In this document: piece by piece, positions 43,078 to 57,399 of the stretch
How positions within the stretch are numbered: the first letter of the stretch is position 1
How the letters are laid out: the number at the start of each line of letters is the position of its first letter
From: Trissonchulus latispiculum
Taxonomy: Eukaryota; Nematoda; Enoplea; Enoplida; Ironidae
Direction: 5' to 3'
Assembly: GCA_030248195.1 (NCBI GenBank)
Contig: JASAND010028611.1
Span: forward strand, 1 to 64,000
Length of the DNA: 64,000 bases
Program-made: the position numbers and the translations under genes
Notes under the pieces: generated by a model
The model's input: the letters and a program-made list of their open reading frames with translations, nothing else
Told to the model about the DNA's origin: nothing
The model's database searches: none

Positions 43078-43328
43078 GCGTACCTAGTGGACCCCCGCAA
43101 ATCAGTACACTGTACGCGATTGCGTAGGTCCACTCTTTTCTACCGTAAACCACCCGCCCCCCGAAATGTGGCCTATCATTCATCAGTTGAAAAATGAAAG
43201 GTCTATTTTGCAAAGGGCGGGTTGAACCATATGTCACCATATGTCACTTTGCTGGGGGTGCTTCTTGAAGAACAGAATGAACATACCCAATTGGGGGTAC
43301 TGATTTGCGGGGGGCCGGGCCACTAGGT
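43078..43328. mobile_element. Small TIR element (MITE) in copy B
   Basis: Counterpart of 18403-18652, with the same GTACCTAGTGG...CCACTAGGTAC ends. Confidence 0.7.
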
Positions 43329-46300
43329 ACGCAGTGGAGTGGTAGTGGTCCGTTAGCACGCAAAGCCTGGCTGACCTGCGCTTGCAAGCATGCTACCAAC
43401 AGAATTTGGTTAGTAAGTTAGTTAGTTAGTTAGTTATTAGTTATTATTACGTAAGCGTTCTACCAACAGAATTTGAAGCAAATGTTTTCAGCTAACAGAT
43501 AACATAAAAGTAAAGTGCTTCACTGCAGTCGCCGCAGAAGAATAGGTTAGATAATTAAGGCTTAAGTTTTGCTATGTCTGTGAAACAGCTACAGTCACAT
43601 TGCTGTGGACACGTTTTGTGCTGATGACAAGCTGTCTGCAATTAATGCAGTAATCTTTTCGTCATGTGCCACACCCGAGGTTACTGCTGGATCCAATTTT
43701 ATTGTGTCAAATAGGGGAAGGGAAAAATCCGACACTGGATACCTGCTTTCTGCAATTATCCGAGACGTCATCAAGGCTACTGCCGCAACAGAAGTGAACA
43801 CGCTGCTTGTCCTGCATTCCTGCTCAACCATTAGCGCCACCAAGAAGTGGTTTCCCTCCAAGGCTGACAATGCCTTGCAATTCTCGGACATCACATGAGA
43901 AATCATGTTTGGGGAGGGCTGGATTCTGGTGCGGCTGCACCATATGGTTTTAGACAAAAAATTTAAACTATGCTCACTGTAAGCAGTCCAGTTTTGTACT
44001 GAAGATCAATTCGGAGAGTACGAGGCTGGGCAGCCTCCAATTGAAGAAGTTCAAATCAAGAAAAAAATTTCTGTTTTTTCAATTTTTAAATAGTTTCCCG
44101 GAAACTCGAGGGATCGACCTGTTTACCGACAGATTCGAACGGTACGAAAATTCTGACCACAAATTTCGTGACCACAAAACTCGTGTCGCTCCGTTTTGAA
44201 GAGGGGAGTCGTTTCTCTCTCCGAATTGGTCCTTAGCCTATTTTAACTCAACGCAAGATAATGCAAAGATTATCAATAAGGGTTAACATTTGAATTTTAA
44301 ATTTAAAATTGAAAATTCAAATTTACCATTTGCATTTGTGTTTTCAGTTATAGATTCTGTCATCAAGCAACTCTACGGGTTCTAATTCAAACTTCAAAGT
44401 TCTAAGTTAGGTTTCAGAAACGCCCCCCCCCCCCCCGTCTCTGAAGGATTGGAATATTTCCGATCAAATAACACCTGCTTATTTTTGTTCTATTCGCTTG
44501 TACCACACAGTTTGCGAAGCCATACATTTCGAATCCGAAAACATGGTAGATACGATCCTGCAGATACTATGCGAAGAGGACGGTTGCTATACTAAATGCT
44601 AAGTTTTGGTTTTTCAGAATTTTGTGTTAGCTCAGTATTTAGAGGGTGTTAGAGGGTGATGAACAAAGGTAAATACGTAGAAACTGACGATGGAAATGGT
44701 TATACCAGTCTGGACACGAAAAGTTAAACTTGGATAACGTATGCCCTTTTCAAAAATATTGTTCCATGTCCAAAAGTTTAGTTCCAGTTCCAAATATAGT
44801 TATGATTCCAAAAATTCGTTCCAAGTCCAAGGGACGAGAGTATGTATATAGACAATTCCTATGAAAGCTGCAAGCAATTCATTAAGCAACGTTACTCAAT
44901 GAATATCAATTGTCTGAGCTGTTTTTGGTTAGTTTTCAGATTAAAATAAAGAAATGATTATCCAATCCCTGGAGTTGATGGGATATAGATGTTGGAGGTG
45001 ATTAACACTCCAAATTACTATATGATGACTAGCTATTAGTGATGTTGATCGGATCGGCAAACTCGATCCGATCCGCGATCCGGAGGCCGGATCAGAACGG
45101 ATCGGATCGGTAGACCTGCTGGATCGGTCTGGACCGGATCGCTTGAATCAGCGGGATCGGCGATCCGACTTGATACCCAACATCACATAAAATTAAACGG
45201 TACCGGACTCATATTTGTGACTGAACTTGACTTCTCTCACTGCAATATTTTCCTTCTACCAACCAAACTTGATTTTGGTTTTGGGTCTCTCAAACTTAGC
45301 ATTCAATAAGTATGTAACAACTTATTACAGCAACTTAGCACTTTTACATACTATATGTAATGGACTCTGTCAGATCTGGACTGGATTTCTCTGTATTGGA
45401 GGGGGTCGTGTCTCCAATAAACTTTTGCTTGGTTCGGGGTCGTTTGTAGTTGGCTAGGGCTTCTAGAATAGACTAGGCTAGACTAGACGAGATCTGAACA
45501 GGATCCAAGACACGAGTCAAGGTCGGCACGCAAAGAGGGATCTTCGCTTAGATTGATGCTCCGGTTGTAGTGGTATGCTGACAACCAGGGCTCAATAGCT
45601 GACCTGAAATGGGGTCTAACGGGGTGAGTTCGTTTTAGGCAGGGGAATTGGGATTTATAGTCTCTATGGGCGACTGTCAGTTCAACTCTAACCTCAATGC
45701 GGATAGAGTTGGGGATCTCTGAAATAGACGCGAAAGCCGAAGCAGCTGAAAGGATAATTATTTATTGTTACAAATTAAACACACAGTATTACTGAGTTCC
45801 AGCAGACAATGATTCACTGCAGTTATGGTTGTACAATAACAGTGGAACAAGTTACTGACTGCCAGAATTGCCTTTAGGTTTTAGTTTGACTGGTACTTTC
45901 GCGATTAGGGCTGATTATCCGGTTTCGGGGTCGTTACAGTACAGTCTTCAGGTTTATATACCCACTCTAGTGCTGGTATAGGTTGATTAACCCGGTATCC
46001 TATATGCTTCGACTTAACTCAACTCTTAGGCTCTGTGCTAGCCTCTACTGTGACTCTGTCCCTTACAATAACTCTTGGGACCACACACACAGGGTATACT
46101 AATTAACAACTGTTTATAATCCGAATCGAGTGGGAGCGAGGTTGGCTTTGCTCTGGCGTCTCCGTATAATTGACTGCCCAGAATGACTGAATTTTGAGAA
46201 GAGTTCCGTCTCTAGAATGGATAATGACAATTACAGGCTGGGAGAGTGTCGGAGATAGTCGGAAAGGTCGGATCGGCTTCCTCAGATAGTTATCTCAAGA

Positions 46301-46604
46301 TTAAGTTACAAGACAGTGAATAAAGCGTCAATCGGTTTAGAGGGAGGCTTCAGTGGTGAGGATCAACACGTAAGCTGTACCACTTTCACTGAACATGATG
46401 CCTTTTGGATTGGAAATTACAAAAGAGACCGGTTTTAGGTTTCACTCAAAGTTCCCAAGATGAGACAGGTAGTAGCCGCACGCTCCGCTGATCTGCGTTA
46501 TTGACGCAACCCAAAGAGATTCCAAACAAATACCTACTAGACGACTGAACAGGACACGATTGTGAGAGCCGAGATGATACTGACAACTGGATCTGCTTCC
46601 GGAT

Positions 46605-46632
46605 CCATACTGATACTGATACTGATACTGAC
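46605..46632 (+). repeat. (ACTGAT)n microsatellite
   Basis: Four to five ACTGAT units inside the large element. They produce a Gln-Tyr-rich minus-strand frame that is not a gene. Confidence 0.85.
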
Positions 46633-46755
46633 AAGGACTGGACTGATCTCTGACTCCACCAACTGATACTCTGCGACAGAACCACTGGATAGACAACTGA
46701 TTGGCACTGAGCTCCAGGTAACCGACAAGGCACTGATACTGAGATCTGGCGGGCT

Positions 46756-46785
46756 ACCTGAATCAAATGGGTTAAAACCCATTAG
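46756..46785. repeat. Conserved 30-bp hairpin block, element 1
   Basis: ACCTGAATCAAATGGG followed by TTAAAACCCATTAG is identical to 54314-54343, although the elements have diverged greatly around it. The core is an 8-bp stem with an AA loop. Confidence 0.75.
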
Positions 46786-48486
46786 AAACAGAGGTGGTGG
46801 GGATTAAAACCCCAGCAACTATTGTCCGGACCGATTGGCTTTCACGTGCGGGCTTGAGGCCCGAATTGTGTATTGTGTAATGTGTAATGTGTTATTTTAC
46901 GATTTTAGGTTGCAAACAGATGAAAATTGACGTTTTTGAAGATCAAACAAACGAAGAGGGCCAAGCGTGGGCCGTTCCTGCCTACTTGGCTAAATATGCA
47001 AATGAGGCTCTGGCCGAGCCTCTCACGGGCACGGAGTCACTCAGCATCTATTACAGACCTAAACTACAGCTAAACTGACCTACTCTAATTACTACGTATT
47101 GCCCAGTATATGAGAAGTAACCTATTTGTTGTAACTGACGATTAATACTCAATTATGGCCCAAATCTGGCCACTAGACAGGATACTGTTACATATTACCG
47201 ATTACTGCTGATTATTATTTGCTACAGAGTACCTGACACTAACTGAGGCCTATTTCATACCCTACAGGCCTAACTAGACTTAATAACAACAATTATAACC
47301 CTAACCTTGGTTGGTAACCTACCATTGGGTACCTAGAACATATTATCGCAATTATGCAAATGAGGTTACCAACCCTCTTACCCTGGGCTTAGAGACCTAA
47401 CTGGACAATGGTAAATTACCCCTTTCTTGCAGAGGACCTGCACCCTGAACCGGGTGACTTACGCAGGCTTCTGGGGGTCAATCTACAACCGGATTTCAAA
47501 TGCTAATGGCAACTAACAATTATTAACAAAGCTAACTAACACTACAATATTAACCGCTGTTATTGGTACTAACTATAATTGCTATAACTAAAACTACTGA
47601 CACTAACTATAACTACTAACTAACTAGCACCTAATTAAACTATTATTTTTAACCTAACCTAACTATTTATAATGTCCTAATTGTTATGCCTAACTACTGC
47701 TTAATGTTATTATTTAACTACCTATTTCCCTACGGACTACACTCAAGACCTCCACGAGGGGTTTACATGAGCAGTCCCATTCATACAATTATTAACACAC
47801 AGCAGACATGACGTAATTTCATTCATACAGATTCACACACACTAGCGTACCACTTTCACACGCTCATTTAGACAGTGGGCACACACACACACACACAGAG
47901 ACAGTCGTAACTATACTATTTCACGCACACAGTTTCAGTTACACAGTCACAGTCACTCACACAATTATTCAAACACAGTTACGCAACATTCACACTTCAC
48001 GCATACTTGACTTCTCTCACAACCTCAGCTGGAGGAATTTACGTGAGGAGCCGCATTCATACGACACAGCATAATTACAGCCCTAACAGTGCTAAAATGG
48101 GGCTAATTCCCAAGATACTAACCTAACTAATTCGTATATCTAGCTACGGGTGCGTGAAAGTGCAACGTAGTTCGGGAATGGCCCAAAAATGGCCATTCCC
48201 ACGTGATCATCCGTGCGTTATTGCTTTGTTTTGTGTGTGTAAAAGCCAACGGGGACAATAATTGCTGTTACAGCAATTATTACGAAAATGTGCTAAGGAC
48301 AGCTTCTTAATTAAAGGGGAGCCGGTATTCCCCAGTTAACGTCTTAATAATTAATAGATTAAACGGTATTTAAAAGGTTGAGTTTTCTGTTTTTAAAGTG
48401 TTTTAGAAAACCTCACGTTTTATCCGGCAACGATTAAAACAGACAAGGTTACAACAGTGGCTTTTGGATTTGTGGCGAAAACATGG

Positions 48487-48506
48487 CCGGCAACTCTAGT
48501 TGCCGG
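48487..48506. repeat. GC hairpin in element 1
   Basis: CCGGCAACT and AGTTGCCGG form a 9-bp stem around a 2-nt spacer. An equivalent hairpin followed by the same GTGGGGGT is at about 56548-56572 in element 2. Confidence 0.75.
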
Positions 48507-51500
48507 CTGTGGGGGTTGTGGGGGGGACCTAACCTGAAAGACCTACTCCCGGGGAGTGGCCTAACTCCCCTTCCTCACGGTGGGTAGGTGAGGGTCCTCC
48601 CTTAAAACTAACTACCCAAGTTTATGTCATTTTTGGGAGTTAAAAGTGGCTTTTGGGAGTGAAACTGGGAGGGTTAAAAAGAGATAAAATAGTGGTTTTA
48701 GAGTGGGTTTTGACTAGAAAATAAACCCACGACCGTTTGTTTGTGGATGGGGCCAAAAAGGGCCTTTTGGGAAAAATACATAAAACGAAGAAAATAACGG
48801 TTTTTAAAATCCTTTTTGTTTTGAGAGTGATTTGCGAGGTTCGGCTGCTAGCAAATCACCAGGGAAAAACGCATAAAAATACAGATAATACCCCAGAGGG
48901 TGGGGCGAAAGGCCCTCACCCTCACAATTACAACTACAAAAATAATGGGCACTGGGCCCGAAAAGTGTTAAAAAAGGTGGTCTTCCGGGGTCCGAAGACC
49001 CCGGGTAAGTCGTGAGAGTGTGGGACCCGGGGACCGCCTTTCAGGCATAAGGGTCCCCGGGTCAGAAGCAGTGCACCCCGTGAGCCGTCCGCAGACATAT
49101 GGGCTCACGGGGGCGGCCAGGAACGTGAGTGCCTGGCTGGCAGTTGCTGAAATAAAAAACCCTAAGGGGAAATGGGGGGAAGGGGAGAGGTGCTATAGTC
49201 CAGGCCTCCGTATAATTGGCGCAAGACACACCTCTCCCGGGTACATTCGGACGAAATAAGGGGGAGACAATGAAGCTAAAGTTATTAGGGGAGAGAGAGC
49301 AACCTCTCTCCCCGACTGCCAGTCAAGCACTGACTGCAAACTGCCAGTTGCAGTCGAGACCCCGTCGGGGGGCTGGCCTTTCAGCTTCTAACAGCTGATT
49401 GGCTGTTTCGAATGATCACGCTTTATTATTGGGCTACCGAGTCGTGACCTACGGTAGCCCACAGGCGCGTCTGGCGGCTGGAGGACCCCCAAATTAATGG
49501 GAACAGATGACCCCTAAATCAGACAGAAAGGAGGCCAAAGGCCGGATTTTAAGTATCAAGTTTTAGGGGCCTCTGCTGGGGCCCATAAATTTGGAGTAAA
49601 CAGAAACTCCAATCTTTCTTAAAACTTGGTCCTCCAGCGGCCAAGACAAAGGGTTCCCTTTGCTTAGTAGAAAGCAAAGGGACCTCACCTGTTTGGTCCA
49701 TCAAGGACCCAAAAGAAAGAGAAAGACGAAAACAAATTACGTAAGGACCAAGAACTAGGTACCTAAGTTAAGCTAATAAAACTAAAACTAATAATTACCT
49801 AGAACTACCTAGAATTATAAGTTACCTAAGTACCTATTAATATTATTGTATATAATTGTATATATTTGTATATATTTGTCTACCTATATTTATGCTGAGT
49901 AATGCAAGGCTGGATTCAGCCTTTTGTGGGTGGGAGGTCAGCGGTGACCCTTATAAGGTCACTATTGTATGACTTACGTGAATGAATGCATGAATGGCAT
50001 TCGTTCACGTAAGGTCTGGGAGCTTTCCTCGCTCTCCAGACAAACGGACGGGCGGTCAAAGATAAAAGGCCGACCCGTAAGAGGGAGAAAAGAAAAGGGA
50101 GGAGTTAAGTAACTCCCTTAAAATGGAATTAAAACTAGTAGGTAGGATTTAAAAATGTGTAATTAACTTGTACCTTTTGTTGTTTCAGAAATTAAAAGAA
50201 GAACCGTTGTTAGTATTGTGTAAATGTTCTTGTTTGTTGTGTAATTGTGCTAATAAGACGAATAATAATATGTTTTCTTGTTGTTTAAGGTGGTAGTATC
50301 CTTTTGTGCAGTGCTTTTGTGGTGATTTTTTTGAAACGCTATAACTTTCGCAATTTTGGGAGTTGCAAAGAGCTTTATACATCGTTTTAAAGCTTATTAG
50401 TTGTACCTTCACATGAGCTTAAAGAACTGGCAAAATTAGCAAAAAACTAGCAGAAATTTTCTGACATGCTGACATCTAACAGGATAAATATGGACCAAAA
50501 GTTTTTGAACATCGATTTCTCAAAACTGAAGAATCGGCCAAAAGTTCTTTGTGTGCCACGATATGAAGGACATATGGTCCGAGGGACGTTTTTTTGGATT
50601 TGGCTCAGCAGGCCTTAACGGTCGAGAAAATCGGCCAAATGCACAGTAACACGAAATTTCGCAACTTCGCATTAAGTTTTCTTGCTACTCAATGCGTTTT
50701 AGCCCAAACCAAGAAAAACGTCCCTCCGCAGAAGTGCGAACTTCGATTCTGCCGAAAATCTCCGGAATCCGTCGAGTAGTTTTTGAGAAATCGATGTTCG
50801 AAACAAAATAATCGCAGTTTTGCCAAAATGGTTTTTTGGCCAAATCTCTAGCTGAAAGCAATAAAGTCCGGCTAATAGGCATTCATAAAATGTGCATTTG
50901 GACGATGTATCGATTGAGTATAACTAAGCCAATTTTGTCCTTAACATGTGGCAATAATTTTGAAAAAACTGATTTCCTCGAAAATGGCCATTTTTTGACC
51001 CTAAAAACAGTTTTTTGCTTATACTGACTTAACCACTGGAGATAGCTCAAAGGTTGTAAGAGCAAAAATGTTCATTTTCGAGTCCTCTTTCCAGCCATAC
51101 CAATTAATCCCGTGTCTTGTCTACCTACTGGGAGCTTAAGGCCAAAAACCAAAACTTTCTTATCTTTTGGCCTAAGAATACGGGACTGGTCCTAAAATGT
51201 TAAAGAGCACGGAAATAGGTTATTTAGTAAGTTTTAGCCCTTTGCGTAAAGGATTAGAGCCGTTGGAGTAAAAAATACCCGAAAGGAAACCAGCACCTTA
51301 CGGTGGGGTAATGCTAAAATTGGCCATTACGCAACGCTGACATGAAGAGGGGAAAGACAGGGGAATTAAAGGGGGTCTCAATTACGACCGCCCTTACACA
51401 AGACTGAGGTAATAGGGGTTTATGCAGATGTGGGAGGCCTCAATACGGCCGTCCCACACACGTACAAAAGGGCAAAAGGTCAAAGGTTCGAATCCTTGCA

Positions 51501-54313
51501 CTGAGAGTTGAGATAGACTGGGTAACTATTCGTATTTTAGACAGTTCTAACACCTATTATGTTCACTAATTAGTGTAGTTCGAGGGCCTCAATACGGCCG
51601 CGGGAACACAGTTAAGACACCTTAATTAAGCCCTGATAATTAACCAGATTATTGTGATTTTTAAGGCAATTCTGGCAGTTCCGACAGATAGACAATGCAG
51701 GTATAGGTTACAATTGACAGTAGCAAATAAGGCTTGATCCTCTATACAATTACCTGGCATAGATTACTGGACTGGCCATGAGATCTTCAACAGAACCAAT
51801 TAATAGAACCAATTAATAACTCTCTAGCTTAGCCTTTTTGGCAGATTTCCGGGTAGGGCCTAGATTATTCTTTACTTAGGCCGCCTTATACTAGTTACTA
51901 ATAACCTATTCCTAGTTGCTAGGTGAGGCTGTAAGAACGCGAAATGCCTTTTTACTGAATAAAACAACAATTACGGTAACAGAAACAGTAATTTCATTAC
52001 ATATATAATTTTATACAATGCATCTGGCATCAAAGTGCAGAATCAAGGCCCGCTGTTACTATGCTGCTAGTAGTAATGAAAAACTAATTAATTAATGAAT
52101 TAATGCATAACTCTCTGTGATTAATGTTGCTTACTGTTGCCAGAATTTTGGAGTGAAGTTTTATGGTTGATCTCTTTGTGGCTTTATTCCAAAACCCGAA
52201 GTCAAACTCTGTGATCATTCAAAAGATACTTTCCGCAATGTTTTTAAAGTTTTTGGTCCGTTTTTGCGGTACAGCCCAAGCTTCAGATTCAGTTTCCGAG
52301 AAAAAATGTCAGTTTCCAAAAAATTACAACTTCAATTTCAGTGTCTGGTAGATCAAGTTAATAATTTTTTAATCCAAATTGAAAATAATTCTCAAAATTG
52401 TAGTTTTAACTGAAATGTTTAATTTGTATTATCTTAAATTAGTAACATTAAATTTGTATTTTAGTAGGCAGGCCGCGATCATCATCTGGCCCACTATTTT
52501 GAGTAATTTTACTTCTTTTGCTTAATCTATATAATTTTGTAGAATTACACTTTCACAATGATTAAGAAATTTTAGTGAAACTGTAGTGTGTAAGATGTGT
52601 TTTACACGGCAAAAACCTTCTTTAAATCTAGTTCCACTTAGCTTTTTGAAGAAATCATTTCGGATCCATATCGGATCGGATCGGATCGGATCTGATCGAC
52701 AAATAATTTTGCTGGATCGGATCGGTTGAAATTTTAGCCGATCCGATCCGATCCACATCACTACTAGCTATAGCGCAAATCCAGCTAAGTTTATGCTCTA
52801 TGTGAACTTGATTTTAGTGTATAATTCAATTTAAGAATATGTAATGAAGTGGCTAAGATTTGGCTCCAATTTCTTTCAAATGAGTTTCCGTTCCGTTTAG
52901 GTCTAACAAGACGCTAGCTCTGGGTAACAACCACTTCAAAGCACGGTAGGTCGGCACGTTTATCGGTAAGGATAAACTTAGGCACTGGATTCTCAGAAGG
53001 TGATGTGTCCAAAACTGAGAATTCCCTGCGGCCAACCTGGTTAGGGGTCTTGATCGTGAGTTCGTTTGGCTGGGGTTGGGCTCCGTTGATGTCGTTAGCA
53101 AGCGGGGTCGACACTTGCGTTCCAGAGGGTAATTCGGTTCAGTAACAATGAACTCCAATGAATAGATCTTGATTGACAAATCAAAATCAGGAATCGATGG
53201 ATGATGCCTTTGTAAGGTCCAAGAGGTCAGGCTACAATCACTTACTTGTTCAGGGGTCAGCTCCAAATCCAATGGCTTGATCAGGATCTGGTGCCTTAGT
53301 TCACAAACCTATCTATAAGGCGCGGCAATTTATTGATACTCACAATAACACTAAATACAATGGCAACAGTGATGTGTACAGGTGATAGTAAAGCTATGAA
53401 TAATGATAAATGCAGTTTATAGTACAATTCAGTAATTACCAGCAAACAATACTGCAGTTTGCCAGAGTTGCCAGTACTCGATTTACCCAAATTAGTAATT
53501 ATTGATAGGGACAAGGTTTTGACTCTTTAGCTCAGCTCAACTAGTTCTTTCTTTCTTCCTTTTGTCGTAATCTACCACTAAACTCTACTGTGCAGTCCCT
53601 ATATGCTTGTGCTCGCTCTTTAAGTTAAAACTCTTTGTCCGTCCTCCTTACCAAGGACAATATAGCCAATAATACTAATAACAAGCTACTCAACAGATTA
53701 AATTAACTAAATTAATGAGGTTAGTAGTACAAGTTCCGGTCTTTGGGTGAGCCCGAAATGCCAGTAACAATAGCACTTTCGGATGCTGTTCGGCCACCTG
53801 GGGGGACAATACAAGGGTCGGTCCGGTTGGGGGTTTCCTGGTAACGGTTACGGTGTTAGTACAGGGTATGCTTTGGTTTAATCTCTTCTTTAGTGCTTCT
53901 ACCTCGGAATGAATTCTCAGAATAGATCACAGGAACCATCCATTCCCAATAGTACAAGGAGAGCACATTTTAAACCTGGTTTGAATTCAAAAATGCAAAG
54001 TTCAGATTTCCAAAGTGCAACAAGGTTCGGATTTTAGGTTTAGGTCCCACAATTGAGATAGGTGCTGTCAGGCTTGTGATCGTCTCTGCCCTAAGTTATT
54101 AATCAGGCATACACAGCCTCTAATGTACCTTCAGCTAGTCTGATTCCAAACAGGGTTAATCAACAGGGCAAATCTTCCAATAGTCCAACAATCTGGTCCT
54201 TTTCCGGACTAATCTCACACACTGATAATCACTACAGGATCGTTACTACACGTCTGGTTCACTGAGGACTGGAATTCAGGATACGAACTGTGGCAGAGCG
54301 ACTGGCCTTCCGC

Positions 54314-54343
54314 ACCTGAATCAAATGGGTTAAAACCCATTAG
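54314..54343. repeat. Conserved 30-bp hairpin block, element 2
   Basis: Identical to 46756-46785. About 15 bp further on is GGGATTCGAACCC, the reverse complement of a tRNA B box, which element 1 lacks (GGGATTAAAACCCC). Confidence 0.75.
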
Positions 54344-55359
54344 TACAAGTTATAGGTGCGGGATTCGAACCCAGCAACCATTACTCACATTTTTGGCTTT
54401 CTGAACATGAATTAGAATCAAAAACTTGCATTAGTGTAAGGACTTGAAAGTTTAGCGAGAGTGCCGCAGTTTTGGGCATTTTCGACAATGTCACTGTATT
54501 GGGGACTGATTTTAGGGCGAAATACCATTTTTTGGGAAATTTCTTGCACTCTTATGCAAGAAATTGCAGTTACAACATGATTTCGCCTTGCACCTCTTGC
54601 TTCCGTGCAATCAAACTGGGAACGTGAGATTGAGGCTATTTTTGAGCCCTTTCGAAACACGCCGATATTTGTTTGATTATATTTGATAAACGCGTACGGT
54701 CATTTTGGTCAGGTGTAATTGAATCTGAGACCTTTCGTTTTCCAGGTCTGAACGAGGATGGTCACAACTTCCTACTCATAACAAATATTAACTAATTAGA
54801 AAAGAGTTAACACATAGATTTGCCAAAAGTGTAATAGTTACATTTAGGACCTCCAATTTCCCGGGTCCCAGATGAGGAAGGTAACAACTTCCTGCATTAA
54901 CAAGCGTCAAACTTCCAAAACTGGTTAAATTTTTAAACCTTGGCCACTTTGGAGCTACTGGAAGATGGTTTTCGTAGACTACTTATAATACTTACGTACC
55001 TATCTGTTGTTATCCTGATTTCAGGTACACTGCTGATTACTACTCAGTATTAACTATAGTTGTTGATTTTGCCAGTACTTGTTGTTACCATTCAGTCTTA
55101 AACTAACAAGGTGACGGTTGTCATTATTACCAGCGAGACATGAGTTAAACATAGCTAATCTGACTAACAATAGTAAAACTGATGTGTATTGGTCTTAAGC
55201 TAAAAGAAACGACACTGGAAACCTTAAACACTACCTCCATTATTGGTCCTACCTACTATTTTCATACTTTTTATACGGAACTTGCGAAAACAACAGTTCT
55301 TAAACAGATAATGTGCTCTTTTGGTGTAAAAATCAACTACTGGAGAGATTTCCTTCATG

Positions 55360-55406
55360 CGATTCGTCCGCACTCTTAACGAAGAGTGGCCTACGCGGAC
55401 GAATCG
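55360..55406. repeat. Long two-tier stem-loop
   Basis: CGATTCGTCCGC (55360-55371) pairs perfectly with GCGGACGAATCG (55395-55406). Inside, ACTCTT (55372-55377) pairs with AAGAGT (55382-55387) around AACG, leaving GGCCTAC unpaired. A 12-bp perfect outer stem is far beyond chance for a 47-nt stretch. Its role is unknown: structured RNA, binding site or relic of a small TIR element. Confidence 0.7.
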
Positions 55407-57118
55407 AGGATATCCCTTTTCAGGCTAATCAGGACCTAATGCGGGGTCCCCGTGACCCTAGATCCCTAGTCTCACTTGCGTATTCACTAACTGAGCCTGA
55501 ACCTAGTTTTCCTACATAACCACGCATTCGCACACATCCAAACACACCTACAAGGTTTGCAAATTAGGACTACCCTAACCACCACTATTTTCCTGCATAC
55601 TATACGAATTCTAACTAATTCTGGTGCTTCACACAACTATACGCACAGACGTTCGTTACACGTTGGGACAATTACTTATTCAATCACATCCTACACATAC
55701 ACACAGCACTTACACACCTCCTGACTACCTAGTGCTCAACAATCGTAATCCTAGTGTTAGGTAGCATCCGTCATACAACACTTGCACATTGTTCAGATCA
55801 CACAAATAAGCACTCAATCCTCATTCATACGACATTCACACGACATTCACGCAACATTTACGACACAATATAATTAGGCATTTGAACATCCTTTATACGA
55901 CAGTTAGACTAGCATACACTCATGCCAACAAACATACGGTCATTCATACCAATCACGCCTACCATACAATGCCATGCATACAACCTCACACACACAAACA
56001 CGCGACCTCTTAAGTAGGTACTTACCTAACTAATCTCAATCACACACACACGCACACACACACCTAGGGGCAATTCACGCACCCTAAATCTAATTTATGG
56101 GATCGTTTATACCATTAACTAGAGCTTCAAGCACACATTCTAATGTAATTATTAGCTATTAAATTAACGGGATTTAATGAAGATTTTGTTGCGAGTTTTA
56201 GAGTCCTAAAACTCGACTTTTAGCGTAGAAGTTTGGTAACTTTGAGGAACTTTTAAAACTTTGGAAAGCCGTGTGAGTAATAATTGCTAAGCAATCATTA
56301 CTAAGAACAAAACTACTGTCAATAATTAAATTAACTAATGGGGAAGCCGGTCATTCCCCTTGAAACGCTTGATTATTAGATATTTAGAACAACGGATTAT
56401 AAGACGAACGATTATTTTAGGACTTTGTTTTAAAACCCGTTTCACGCTTTTAGTAACCTATTAGCTTTTAATACCGACCTACAGCAGACAATTACAAATC
56501 ACAGACAATAATTTTTGAGGCTTAACAAAGCCGTAACAAAACAACAAGGCCGGCAACTCCTAGTTGCCGGCCGTGGGGGTAATTATTCCTATTACTAGCT
56601 TAATATTCTAAGGTCGTAGCAAAGGGACCCTCTAGCTTAACCTCAGGGGATTGGGTCCCCGCTTAATAATCCCGTAATCTACTTCAAACCCCAATTCTAG
56701 GCGAAAAAAGGCCTTATTAAAAATGATAAAAAGGTTGGTCGTGGCTTGACCAGAAAGTGCAAATAAGAGAATAATTAAATAAAACAGAATAACGAGGGGT
56801 GGAGGTCAGCAAACCTCGATAATAAGAGTGTGTCGGTTATAAAAACAGAAAAACAAAAGTAGGAACAGTTCTCAAGACCTCCATCGAACAGCAGGGGTTT
56901 ACATGAGCTGTCCTGTCATTAAAATAATAAAATAATAAGAATAAGAATTTAGATTGAAAGAACTAAAAAGTGGCTCAAAGGCCCACGCATGCTAGAGAAA
57001 TTAAAATATGGCCTTTGGCCCAATATGCTGATAAAAATAGGGGCTCTGTGGCCCAGAAAAGTGCGTGTAAAAATGGCCTACAGGCCTCATAAAATATGGA
57101 AAATATGGCCCGAAGTGT

Positions 57119-57399
57119 AGCGCTTCAACCAGGGCTGGTGGACCAAGAAGAAACCAAGGACAAGCCCGAACGGGAGGCGTCAGGCACCCTCGTACCCACG
57201 AAACCAGGACCTAGAATAGTACAAGGGAAGAGGGAGGTTCAGCTTTTCACTCACCATTGAAAGTAAAGAATTGGTCCCGCCGGGGATCGAACCACGGCCC
57301 TTCTGCTCTAGAGTCAGACATGCTAACCACTACACCACGGGACCATCAGCTGAACTCCCATTGCAGGCTTATCAATCTTTTCCTATGTCTGCTTCCCTT
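57119..57399 (-). mobile_element. SINE with tRNA-Gln-like head, CTA anticodon position
   Basis: Full-length copy like 27076-27356, inserted in large element 2. Leader, head and shared tail are all present. Confidence 0.85.

Larger units (their letters stand above)
45356..52001. mobile_element. Large non-coding element 1 (6.6 kb) with TGTAATG...CATTACA ends
   Basis: The ends TGTAATGG and CATTACA are short inverted repeats. TATA flanks both (45352-45355 and 52002-52005), a likely 4-bp duplication. Copy A at about 21213 gives the near-empty site. No transposase, reverse transcriptase or long direct LTRs are seen. It shares order and islands of sequence with the 52840-59666 element: a hairpin AATGGGTT-AA-AACCCATT in a 30-bp conserved block (46756-46785), a CCGGCAACT...AGTTGCCGG hairpin (48487-48506), and TACCTAA/CTAACTAA-rich stretches. 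TGT...ACA ends with 4-bp duplications recall Ginger-type DNA transposons, but this is only end-pattern evidence. Confidence 0.75.
45037..52763. mobile_element. hAT-like GATCGG element, copy B, interrupted
   Basis: The same TAGTG...CACTA ends and CTAGCTAT flanks as copy A are present, but the 6.6-kb element at 45356-52001 has inserted inside. Extra GATCGG units at 52675-52695 show the subterminal array varies in length. Confidence 0.85.

Noticed and set aside
46442..46782. Gln/Tyr- and Ser/Val-rich proteins on the minus strand
   Set aside because: Overlapping frames in all three registers come from an ACTGAT microsatellite.
45356..52001. LTR retrotransposon (TG...CA ends)
   Set aside because: I found no long direct repeats at the two ends, no primer-binding site and no gag or pol motifs.
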